Shown here in pieces: positions 39,336 to 51,200 of a stretch of DNA of 64,000 nt (positions within the stretch are counted from its first letter, which is position 1; each line of letters opens with the position of its first letter). The notes under the pieces are model-generated. The model had not been told where the DNA came from, searched no databases, and saw only the letters and a program-made list of their open reading frames with translations. The DNA lies in the NCBI GenBank assembly GCA_037349315.1, contig JBAIAC010000265.1, forward strand, positions 312,501-376,500, given 5' to 3'. This DNA is from Chelydra serpentina (Eukaryota > Chordata > Testudines > Chelydridae). Both the position numbers and the translations under genes were made by a program.

Positions 39336-40959
39336 AATTGAGACCGAAGGCTGAAATTGGTCCTTAACTTGTCCTGTTTACTGTTCTTTCTTACTCCCTG
39401 CAATATTTAGGCACAGTACCTCTGTGCCCCAATACAATAATTCTTAAAGACTAAAGAGCTGGCTCTGGCTTCCTCCAGTTGATATGGGGAGCTGCTGTGA
39501 GGTGGCTGACGGCACTGAAATCCAGGTGATAATTGAAGAGAAAACATCAATTTGAACAGCCTCAAAACTATTCCTCACTCCCATTGCTGACAAATGTTCT
39601 GGAAGGGCTATAGATTAGCATGTCTTACGCTCTGCTTTGGAGCCAGCAGAGGGAGCCTTGTCATGAGCAGAGCTGTAGGGATATCTAATAACCAGCACTG
39701 CACATGTCTGAAATGCTTTACAAAATCTGACCATTGTAGAAACAAGACAACAAACAAATTCCTAAATGCTGGGGGAACATTGATGTTCGCCATATGGGGG
39801 AGGGGAAACAGGTGACAGGGAAAGAGAGGTTATTTCAAGGTTGCAAACAATGTAGGGGAATTAAACTGACACAAAACGCAGCGGATTGTTCTTGTGAGAG
39901 GAATTACTTTAATAACAGGAGGCTTGGCTTTGTGAATCCTTTGAGTTGCTCACTGCAAAGAGAGCCATCCTGAGCATGCCTAAAGCAGAGATGGATGTGC
40001 AAGAAACACCGTGTCTGCTGGTTAGGGCAGAGTACGGGGAGTTAGGACTCCTGGGTTCAATTCCCAGCACCTCTGCTGTTTTGATTTCCGTCCTTGGATG
40101 AGCCTCTGTGGTGTTGTGTAATGTGCTGGTGTGAAACAGGGTTAAGTCCTGTCTCCCACCAGAAGTGTAAGGCTTAATTTGGGCTCTAAAGTTCTTTGAG
40201 ATACTCAGAGGCCCTAGAGAAGGACAGCACTGTTCCCTCTGATATGCTTATACAGATTCTCCACTGCATCCGTTTGGCTTCCTAACAGCAGCTTCGTGGC
40301 TGAGAGCACTAGAAACGTGAGAACTTGGCTTTGCCAGGCTGCTGGGGCCGCCCAACAAGTGAGACAGGTAAGGGGCCAGGAACCCAGGCAATGCAACCCT
40401 GCTCAGGGAAGTGAGCTCTATCCCTTGTATAGAAATAAGGACGTCAGATCACATAGTACTTGAGTCCAATAGTCTAAATCCCACTAATCCTGTAGCATGC
40501 TTAAATTTGAGGCAACCACCTTTCACATGGGCTCAACAGGGACCAAGCGGTTTATCTCTGACCTGGTTCCCAACTATTCCAGTCTCCCTGGCCAGGACAC
40601 GTTATTCCTTGTCCGCCTTTCAGCCGAGGCAGGTGGCCAGGTTCCTGCTTTTGAGCATGTGGCGTTCGGTGAACATAATTCACCGTCGTCCAATAGCCCG
40701 TCTTGGCAGAGATTCCCCTCTCCGGGGAGGCGGTGGCAGATTGAAGGTTGTCTGTTCCAGCTGGCTGACAATGCTGTTGTGCTGCTTGCTGTAACCCCGT
40801 TAGCTGCTGTCCTCTACCCCAGAGGTGGCTGCATTTCAGGAGTGAGGTGATTTGTGTGGGGGGGTCACTTATAACTAAGGGTATTTTATAAATAAACTAG
40901 TCAGGGAGCATTTTTCTGCTCTCCTCCCGTTAAAGCACTGTGAGCTGCTCAAAGGGGAC

Positions 40960-41240
40960 CCGCTTTGCTTAGTGACAAAGTGGTAGGAAAGCTGGGAGAG
41001 GAGGTGATGGCCACTCCGCTTCGGAGTGAATTTAGAGAGAGGCTGCAACTGCCTGCAGAAATGGAAAAATCTATTTTTAGCTGATCCCTTGGGATTATTT
41101 ATAGCAGCGAGGGTCCCTTTAGTCATAAATATCTGTAGTGGGAAGAGCTTTATTAAGGCCGCCGTTATGCAGGAACGAAGGTGCTTTACATGTTGTTGAA
41201 ATTGTATTGAAATGTCAGGCTGTCAGCAGAAAAGCCATTT
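40960..41240. promoter_or_regulatory. Candidate cis-regulatory element
   Basis: Unique-looking sequence with CTATTTTTAG (41071-41080, perfect MEF2 consensus), GGGATTATTTA (41091-41101, bicoid-type GGATTA) and CTTTATTAAGG further on. Conservation cannot be tested here, so this is a candidate only. Confidence 0.25.
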
Positions 41241-43224
41241 TTCATTATGCTTAGGGTGCACTGGGCCCCCTTTTAAGCCTCGCTACGTCTCCTGCTGCTC
41301 AGCAGCCTGAGCCACTCCATTATTACTTACTCAGAGTCTATTGCTTTAACCACCACGCTGCCAGGCATTTGTCCATGTCGGCTGGCAGCTGATCAGCTGA
41401 ACCCTGACACCTGGTCACAAAGTCAACCATGACTAAGGAACAGGGAGGATAAAATGCAGGGGTTCCTGCCCCTTGCGCCCTGTGTGTTCAGGCTCTGACA
41501 ATCAAGGAGAACCATGTCTTCTGAGGACATCGTAACAAGGTGGTGGTAGGTTTTGTTCTGAATGCAGAATGTACGTCATGCACCTTTGGGTAGACTAGGA
41601 TCATAAAGCCTTGTGTTGCAGGATTGAGGAAGGAACTTGCCCTCATGGGGCAGAATTGCATAGGTGGCCAGCTTTTAAAAGCATTGCCTTCCCCCAAGTT
41701 ACCAAGAACTGCTGGAGGCAGATACCTGAACTAAATGAACCAATGGCCTCATCACATTTGGCAAATCCTCTGTGGAAAGGCAGGGGCAAATAGTCTTATA
41801 AATTAAGATTATCACCCACAGTTAATCTCCTTTCAAGTTGCACATGCACAGGGACTGGTTGGAGGGCGCATGTGGCATTTCCTCACTCCTTTGCCATGAA
41901 GGATTTTTTAGCTCTGTATAGTATTGCACAGCTGATCAGTTGTAGTCTTTGTCATCTGGCTCTGCAGCAGTGGGGTCTCAAATCTTTTCATGGAGTGGAG
42001 TATAGTTTTATAGAGGGGGTTTTTTCATGGCCACCTCCTCTTCCCTTTGCAAACATGTGGGCCATCTCCTCCGGCCTGTGATGGAATATCATGGTGCCAG
42101 CTACAGCAGTTGCTGGGATGGAGATGTAACATTAGGGACGTACCAGTGGGCATCTGGTTTGCTTTAACGCAGTGTAGCAGTTAGAAATAAGAAGGAGCCA
42201 GCACCATGGGAGCAGCAAGTGCTCTGAAACATAAGGTATTGGCTCCTGCCAGAGTCAGGGTTCTGGGTTACACAGGCTAGTGTTCTGATCTGGCAGTGCA
42301 AATTCTATACTCTTACATCCAGCTACTGTTTTGGGGCAGTTCAGGTTGTTTAGCAATGCTTGGTACTCTTCCACAATGGTGAAAACTGAAACTACTGAGA
42401 ACCAGAAAAGACATGTAACAAAACACAAACATTAGAAATCCAGGAAATGCCCATCCTCATTTCCTATGTCTTAGGACATAGAGAATCTATTGCATAAGGA
42501 TGCTTACAGCCAAAGACTGGCTGGACTCTGGTACAAACTGCATCCCAAGTCAAGAGAGAATAGACCCATACAAACAACTCCAGGAAGCTGTTAGAAGTTA
42601 GAGATGCACCAGCATTGGGCTGAGCAGTAGAAAAGTCCGTGGGCAGTCAATCAAACCCATACATTCTGCTCCTTTGCCAAAGGCTGCAAAGAGGTTCAGC
42701 AAAATTAATCCCAAAGGGCCCACATCAATAAGTGAGTAAGTCTGTGTTTTCCATGGTGGGAGCCTCACAAAAATGGATTTAGAGCCATCCTCTAGTGGAT
42801 TGGCGATCTTATTGTTCTCATAAACTTGGAACAGACCAGAAATAAATACTCAAACCCGGCAGAATCCACAGATAGGAGCCTAAAAAGCCCCAAGTTCTAA
42901 GTTACTTCAGAACCTCTAGAACATTTCTGGCTGTCATAGACATTTGACACATTCTCACTCCGGGGGTTAATTCTATTGGGGTGTTCTCTCTTTAATTCAC
43001 ACACAACCCCTGTCTGCCATTGCAATAACAGGCTTCTTTGGAGGCCACACCACTGAGGGCAGAAATGGAAGTGGAAGCTTTATTTCAAATCATTTCATCT
43101 TCCAGCGTGGACATTCCTTTCCTGTGCCCAATAACGATCTCTCAACTGCCTTTCTGCATTTTGCTTTTCTCCCCTTTCACTTGTTCTGGATTCTTGTTTC
43201 CAGCCAAGAGGCCGTGTTGGCTGA

Positions 43225-43430
43225 TAGTCTATGAGGTATAACAGAGGCCTGGGCATCAGGACTCCTGGGTTCTATTTCCAACTCAACCAATGATTTGCTG
43301 TGTGACCTTGGGACTAGTCACTGCACCTTTCTTTGCCTCTGTTTTCTCATCTCTGAAACACACACCACCTCTTTTGCCAGGGAGTAATGAGGGTTAGCTA
43401 ATTAATTCACGTAAAGGGCTTTGAGGTCCA
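43225..43430 (+). repeat. MIR-type CORE-SINE
   Basis: ACTCCTGGGTTC, then GCTGTGTGACCTTGGGACTA with CTCTGTTTTCTCATCT and AAAGGGCTTTGAGG, in MIR order on the plus strand. Confidence 0.65.
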
Positions 43431-44189
43431 CAAGAGAGAGAAAGCCAAAGATCATTTGTTCAGTTAATTCTTTGCTGTTTTTTCCTCTGTTTCCTTTTGA
43501 TTTAGAACCCTCTGAATATAAAATTAAGTGTGCTGGGAGTCTTGCAGCCTGGTACTTTAACTTCTGTTGAAGTCAAGTTTCCTTTCAAGTGGAACTTTAA
43601 AACCAACAAGGTGAATTACACATGAGCCTAGAATGAGGAACTAACAAAAAGCCCTTTAATTTTTCATCCAGAAAATGCTCCAATTTTACACTCTGTTTCT
43701 CTTATTTAAAAGAGCCATAAATCAGCATGTTCCTTTGGTGTCGGCAGTCATAGGGGGAGATTTAGTACTGCTGGCAGGTCCAGGGCTGACATGGGCAGTG
43801 GCAGAGGGTAGAGAGCTGTGCAGAACCACATTCCATTCACACACACGGTTGCTTTACTTGGCTCTCATCCAGCTGACATCAAGTCACTGCTAGGCATGAG
43901 AGAGGCTGCATGGACAGAGGGGAGCACCCTTGCCTTCTGGTCAACCGTCATCTTTAAAGTGTTTGGCTAGGCACACAGAAAAGAAACACGTCTGAGCACA
44001 GGACTGGGAGTCGGGAATTCCCAGGTCTTACTCCCAGCAAAGACATTGGTATGCTGGAGCCCTGGGAAAGGCTGACAGTCTCCCTCCCTGAAGAAAAAAA
44101 AAAGTGTACGTCTCCTGACATCTAGAAGTGAAGGACCATCAGACTGAATGGTGGTTTCCAGCCTGCATCCCTTACAGAAAAGGGAAAGG

Positions 44190-44380
44190 GAAGCAGTGCA
44201 GGGTAATGGTTACTGCACACGGTGTTAGGATTTTCTAGATTCTAGTCCTAGCTCTGCAGTGGATGTGCTGTGGCCTGAGGAATTCCTCTTAACCTCTGTG
44301 TGTCCCTGTCTCCCCACATGTACAATGGGGTAACACTTCCCTGCTTCCCATGAGCGTTCTGAGCCTTAATTCTTTAATGT
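44190..44380 (+). repeat. MIR-type CORE-SINE
   Basis: GTGCAGGGTAATGGTTA, TCTAGTCCTAGCTCTGCAG, then CCTCTGTGTGTCCCTGTCTC and TACAATGGGGTAA, in MIR order. Confidence 0.6.
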
Positions 44381-47300
44381 CTTTGACCGGCTTTGAGAAG
44401 CAAAGTTCCTGCTTCAGAGAGAAACAACATGGCATCAGGCACCTATCAGTGCCAGTCCATGCCACAAAACGAACCCACGCTAGCTAACCCCTAAGCTAGC
44501 CCCCCGTGTCACAAATACCAGAGCAGACAGACAGGAAGGAACAGCCTAGGAAGATGACAGCAAAAAAACCAAGAAAGCAGAGGCCTGGGGCATATCAAAA
44601 GAACCCAGCAGTTTTGATCAGTCAGAAACTTGGACAACTCAGAACCATGCAGTCCGGGACACAGAACTGAAACTCTGCTAGCACCTGATTGTCCATTAGG
44701 TGGGAGTCACGCACCAGGAAACGCCACCGTTTACCAATCAGGTGATTCAGGGCCAGCTCGGAGGGCACAAAGTGATCAGTGACATTGGTCAGCAGAGGGG
44801 GCGAGAGCTCACACTCGGGATATCCTGGGATCGTCTCACATGCACAGTCACTCCTCCTGCCCCTTCACATTTACCACAGCTGCTGCCCACTGGCACTGAT
44901 GTCAGCCGGCCCTTTGGCTCTGCTCTAAGCGCCTTGTCATTCCTTGGTGGCAAGAGCTGAGGGTTGCTGCTGCAAATGCATTGGGATGAACTGCAGCCCT
45001 TGGGCGCTGCAGAAACTACCTGGCAACGCTGATGATACCAAGAGCGTCTCTGTCCCTCAGAATGATGCTGAGATCAGAGAAGCAACAGGACTTTGCTTGG
45101 CAAATGTGCTAGTTTTTCAGACTATGGGTTTGGTGCCTACGGGCTGACTGGCCACTTCTTGATTCAGCAGAAGTTCAGACTATGCCAGGGTGAAGTCCTG
45201 CTAGTTCTCCTAACTGGGGTCAGTCTAACCGGCCGTGATCTCCTCCTTCAGTTCTTGCACGTGAATCTCAACATTGGTTCTGAAGCTCAGGTCACTGTCA
45301 TCTTAGACTCCCCTGCACTAGTGGTCCAGCACCTAGGATAGTTCTTCACATCATTTACCAGTGTCTTATTTGTTCATATGGGGAATTCAGTTTCTCTTGC
45401 AGCTAACTGTAACTGACTCTTGGTGGTGTATTTGCTGGTTCTTTGTCAAAGTAAGAACAGCTGTTAGCACTAGTTCCTCACTTCTTGCTCCAGGATGAGC
45501 ATTTACCCCGGTAATGTTGAGGTTCTGATTAAACGTCCTCCTGAAGAACTCAGGTCAAATCCCCATGGGATTGCACAGCGAGTAGCTAGATGGACAGGCC
45601 AACTTAGATCTAATCTAAGTGGAGTGAAGGTACAAACAGTTTGTCTGTCTGTGCTTAGGCAAACTTTAGACTTCAGCTTTAAGTTTGTTTTTATTTCCAA
45701 ATGTACATGCAAAAACACTGGCACATTACAGCACTGGATCACAACGGGAGCAAGGGTAGGATTTCAGGGGTGACGCTGCCTCCAGCGCTTGGAGGAAACA
45801 TATCCATTTGCACATGGTTCACTGAAACATTCTCTTAAAACTTAACCTAAACTGAGACCATTTCTAGTGCAAAAGCCACCGAAAGAAAGGAAGAAAGAAA
45901 CAGCGCTGGGAGTTTTCAGTCTCATGTCTTATGGGCGGACAGACACACAACAGAGGTGGGAATGGACTGACTGCAGCAACTCAGGCAGGAAGGAGCAGGG
46001 AAATCCTGCTTCCACAGAACTTGCCTGTGGGGATGGAGGTAACTCACAGATTGCCAGTTCCCCAGGAGAGGACACTCCCCTTAAATGAAACATCAAAATG
46101 TCTGTAAACTATTTACACAACTGCCTGAAAGGCAAAAACCATTCAATACTGACGACCGTGGGAGAATCCAGATAAAAAGTATCGTTTTGTAAACAAAGAG
46201 GCCAGGGACTGCCCGTGGGTGAATGGCACATTTACACAACTGTATTAATGGGGGAAGCAATGATGGTATGAGCTTGTGGTTCAGTTATGCTTGTGGTTCA
46301 GTTATGCACCAGTTTTTGTACCTGGTCTCCATGATCTCCCTTGACTAGATGGGGAACTCCTGACAGACGGCAACACATATTGGGAATGGGTCTCCTGTGC
46401 TCCCAAAGCTCATGATTATTAATGTTCACAAATGGCTCCCACAGAAATACAGCAATGATAACAATTAGCCTTTTCTTCCTCTCCACTTGAGAAGGGTTTG
46501 CATAACTTTGAAACCAGATTGATAAGGCGGGGAAGCTTAGAACCAAATCAACACTACGTACAGAAACATCAGTGAGCCAGGTTCTCTGATAGCTGCAACA
46601 CAAACCCAACTGCTGGATTTGTGTTGCAACTCTAGGGATCAGGGTTTAAACGTCCTGCACATGCCAAATTGTTATTTTCCATTGCAGATGTCCTCTCCCC
46701 AGTGAGTGTTTGAATAACTGAGGGAAGGCAAATTCTGGAGGCTCTTACTCCTTCCACCAGTGTGTACAAAAGGGGGCTCACAAGGAACCATTTGCCATTT
46801 CTAGGGGTGCCAGCTGTCCATACAGTATCTGAAACATAAAATACTAGGTGAGTGAGTAAAGAATTTTCTTCTTAAATATCTGATTTAAACTTCCACTCAC
46901 TCTCTCCTGCTGCTGTCTGTGGCATCTTTTATAAACCTTCCGTGGCATAACCCCAAACCTGCCTGCTAATCTCTAACCCTAAACTGCCCCACACTGAGAG
47001 CTTGTAAGAGCTCCATGCTTGGAGAAGAAGCATTGCTCCTCCCCATCCAAAGAAACAGTGCTGTCTCTCAGCGGAATCTGGGCGTTCTACCTGCTGCCTT
47101 CAAAGCCAAGAACAAACTCAGTCTGTTGGAGGGGAAGTGACTTGGCACAGGGCGCATTCCAAGATAACACAATTGAACCCTTTCCTCTTCTCATGTATTG
47201 GGAAGCAAAATGCTGGGAAGGTCCCAGGGAGCTGGGTAAATAGTTAGGGGGAGAAATCCCACTTGAGATGGAAACACGTTGGGAGGGGTTTCTGGTGAGA

Positions 47301-48209
47301 ACATTTTTAAATAATATCTGTTCACACCACTAGTTTTAAAAGAAACAAACAGCAGCCAGTGCAGACAGCATCTGCAGTGTTACAGCTGTGAGAATGAGAT
47401 CTTCATGCTACTTTAAATGGCTGGAGTGAGCCTCCGTTTAAAGGGAGGGGCGCAAGGGCAGTCAGGAGAGGCTGATACGCCGTTCTAGATGTGTTACTCT
47501 CTTCAGGGACATGTCCCTTGACTTCCTCACATCATAACACAGACCAAATAATCTTTTGTTCCTGGAGGTGAATTCTGTCCCCAAGCAACGCCGTTTCCCT
47601 CAGGGACCAACCTGTCTTGCATTTCTCCATGGTGTCAGCCATTAAAAAGCCTAAATCACCCCTCTTGAAGGCAGCCTCCAAAATGGCAGTGGTATCAAGT
47701 AGAGGCATCCTCAGTCACTGGCCTTCCCCAAGGAAAATGAATGTTGTCCCATGACGCAGGCCCAGGACAGAGCAGGCTGGTGAAATCCTTCGCCGCGCGG
47801 CACAACGGCACCAGAAATGGATCAGCTGCACCAAGGTTTAAATAAATGCAGCCGGCAGAGGAGATGCTGCTTCCAAGCCTGACTCTGGGCAACTCGGCCA
47901 GTCTCGTTTGAAGAATGTAATGCTCTAAAGCATAAACACTGGACAAACCGCTACAGTTACAGCTAAACAACATCATATCACCCATCTACTTGTGGCTAGA
48001 GAAAAGGAGAGGAGAGGCAACGCAGTTGAGTCCTCTGGGCTGTGGCAGGTCCTCATGAATTAGTGCTTATGTGCTTGGCAAACCCAGCCGCCTCTTCCCC
48101 TGTGCAGGGTTCAAAGCGTTTCTCTGAAGGGTTGTTTCTCCTCTTCACTCCTCATTCAGAACAATGTCTGTCCAAGACACTCACGAAAGGACCAGGACCT
48201 TTTCCACGG

Positions 48210-51200
48210 TCAGGAGGTGAAGTAGGAGCTCTGCATAGAGTAGAGTCGGTCAATGGGGTTACCCACTCGGGCTTGGAGGAGGTTGGCTTCGGCTGTTGAC
48301 AGCAGGCAGTCTCCCAAGTGGCTGATGCTGTCGCTGTCCATGTCATGGAAAACGCCTTCCGAGTCTAGGGGAGGAAGCGAAGGAAAGTGAGAGAAAGACA
48401 ATGGTGCCAGTAAGCCGGTACGGTCAGGTACGCCGTAGCCTTAAGACATGTATTGCTGATACACCGCACCAGAAAGACACATTTTCTGGGCGGGAGTTTG
48501 GGTGTGGGAGGGGGCTCAGAACTGGGACTGGGGGTTGGGATGTGGGAGGGGGTGTGGGGTGTGGGCTCTGGGAGGGAGTTTGGGTGTGGGAGGGGGATCA
48601 GAACTGGGACTGGGGGTTGGGATGTGTGGGGTGCGGGCTCTGGGAGGGAGTTGGGGTGTGGGAGGGGGCTCAGGGCTGGGGCAGGGGGTTGGGGTGTGGG
48701 AGGGGGTGTGGGGTGTGGGCTCTGGGAGGGAGTTTGGGTGTGGGAGGGGGCTCAGAACTGGGACTGGGGGTTGGGATGTGTGGGGTGCGGGCTCTGGGAG
48801 GGAGTTGGGGTGTGGGAGGGGGCTCAGGGCTGGGGCAGGGGGTTGGGGTGTGGGAGGGGGTGTGGGGTGCGGGCTCTGGGAGGGAGTTGGGGTGTGGGAG
48901 GGGGCTCAGGGCTGGGGCAGGGGGTTGGGAGGGGGTGCGGGCTCTGGGAGGGAGTTGGGGTGTGGGAGGGGGCTCAGGGCTGGGACTGGGGGTTGGGATG
49001 TGTGGGGTGCGGGCTCTGGGAGGGAGTTTGGGTGTGGGAGAGGGCTCAGGGCTGGGGCAGGGGGTTGGGGTGTGGGAGGGGGTGTGGGCTCTGGGAGGGA
49101 GTTTGGGTGTGGGAGGGGGCTCAGGGCTGGGGCAGGGGGTTGGGAGGGGGTGTGGGCTCTGGGAGGGAGTTTGGGTGTGGGAGGGGGCTCAGGGCTGGGG
49201 GTTGGCATCCGGCAGAGGGTGCGGGGTGCGGGCAGCGCTTACCTCGGGTGGCTCCCGGGAAACAGTCAGCATGTCCCTCGGCTCCTAGGCGTAGGGGCAG
49301 CCAGGCGCAGCTCCTATCGGAGGTGGTTCCCGGCCTATTGGAGCTGTGGAGCCGGTGCACGGGGCAGGGGACATGCTGGCTGCTTCCGGGAGCTGCGCGG
49401 AGCCAGGTAGGGAGCCTGCCAGCTCCACCAACCAGACTTTTAACGGCCCGGTCAGTGGTGCTGACTGGAGCCACCAGGGTCCCTTTTCAACCGGACCCGA
49501 CACCTGGCAATCCTACAGGGCACATCTGCTGGGGCTCAGGGCTTCAACCCTGCAGCAGGCACCGGACTGGGCTCGAGGCTTCAGCTCTGTGGGAATGGGG
49601 GGGTCTGGGGGTTTCAGCCCCGCGGGAGGCGCCTGACGGGGTCTGGGGGTTTCAGCCCCGCGGGAGGCGCCTGACGGGGCTTGGGGTTTCAGCCCCACGG
49701 GAGGCGCTTGACGGGGTCTGGGGGTTTCAGCCCCGCGGGAGGCGCCTGACGGGGCTTGGGGTTTCAAGCCCCACGGGAGGCGCCTGATGGGGTCTGGGGG
49801 TTTCAGCCCCGCGGGAGGCGCCTGACGGGGTCTGGGGGTTTCAGCCCCGCGGGAGGCGCCTGACGGGGCTTGGGGTTTCAAGCCCCACGGGAGGCGCCTG
49901 ACGGGGCTTGGGGTTTCAAGCCCCACGGGAGGCGCCTGATGGGGTCTGGGGGTTTCAGCCCCGCGGGAAGCGCCTGACGGGGCTTGGGGTTTCAGCCCCG
50001 CGGGAGGCGCCTGACGGGGCTTGGGGTTTCAAGCCCCACTCCTGCTGAAGCCCTGAGCTCTGGCACGTTTGCCCACAGGGCTGAAGCCCCAGCAGATGCC
50101 TCCTGTGGGGCTGAAGCCCTGAGACGCCCCCTCCTTGCTGGGCAGAAGCCAGAGGCGATGCATGAGGGGGACACATGGGATCACTCCCCCCCCCTAATTT
50201 TTTCCAGGGTTTGGGAACCTTTAAATTGCCCCCCCCCCCAGCAGGCACCAGTCGTCCCTGGCAGAAGGCCCTAACCCCACCACCCCGCCGCAGGCCAGAA
50301 GCCCTGAGCTCCGCTCCCGCCCATCTGGTAGGTGAAGAATGGGGAGGGGGGCCTCCGGGAGCTGCTCATAGCCACAGTTTGGCCACCCCTGCTATATCCT
50401 CTACCTGCCCTTACCCTCCCCCTCCCCTCTCCACCCAGAAAATGAATCCAGTCTGTGAGCCCTAGACCTGAAAGCTGGGGCTTCGTGAGGCACTGCTGGT
50501 GTGACCTGTCCCATCTTGCTGGGCTATTTCCCCTTATCCTGGGAGCCCCCCTCCTTCGTGGGCCCCTCTCAGGGTAGCTTTGAACCAAAGAGGCCTAGAC
50601 ACAAATTACCCCTTGAATGCTCCGCCATCTGAACAGAGCCACATCCTGCCTGGTGTCTCTTTCTGCGCTGGTTGTGGTGGGCATGTGTCAGACAGTAATA
50701 ACAGTGGGACTGGGGCCTACCACTCCAGACTGCGCCTTGAGCTCAGCTCTGGCGCCGAGTCACATCAGCCTCCTCGCCCCCCGCTTACCGTAGGGATGCA
50801 GATGGTCTCCCGGCAGCTGGGGCGGCGTGAGCCCTTGTCTGTACAAGTCTGTGCTGTAGCTGTTCTGATCCAGCGGCAGCAGCTGCTGCTGGGGAATCCT
50901 GGGATAGGGGACCATGAGCCCATCCAGCCCGTGAACACTTGCTCCATCTAATGTGGAATGAATGGAAGCGGTGGGTACAGAACGTGAACAGAGTAAAATC
51001 CATCCGTGCCCACTGGCCTCCATTGTAATGGGCCCTTCAAATGACATGGGGCTCGGCACAAACATGCAATAAAAGACTGTTACTTTGGGCCAGATTCTGT
51101 GTTCAGTTACTTTGGCGTAAATTGGGAGTGACTCCACTGAAATCTATGGATTTATTCTGGATTTACACCCATGGAACCGAAGCCAAAGATTTTCGGAAGT

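Larger units (their letters stand above)
39336..48209. other. Intergenic region between CHCHD5 and the LMX1-like gene
   Basis: No exon recognised. Contains MIR-type SINEs (about 40015-40210, 43225-43430, 44190-44380) and a low-repeat AT-rich stretch at 40960-41240 with a perfect MEF2 consensus. The 3' UTR of the LMX1-like gene should extend some way below 48210, but I could not place its poly(A) signal. Confidence 0.6.

Noticed and set aside
48401..49787. Plus-strand frames of 295, 302 and 444 codons (Gly/Trp/Cys-rich repeats).
   Set aside because: They are shadows of the G-rich minisatellite in the last intron of the LMX1-like gene, open in all three frames at once.
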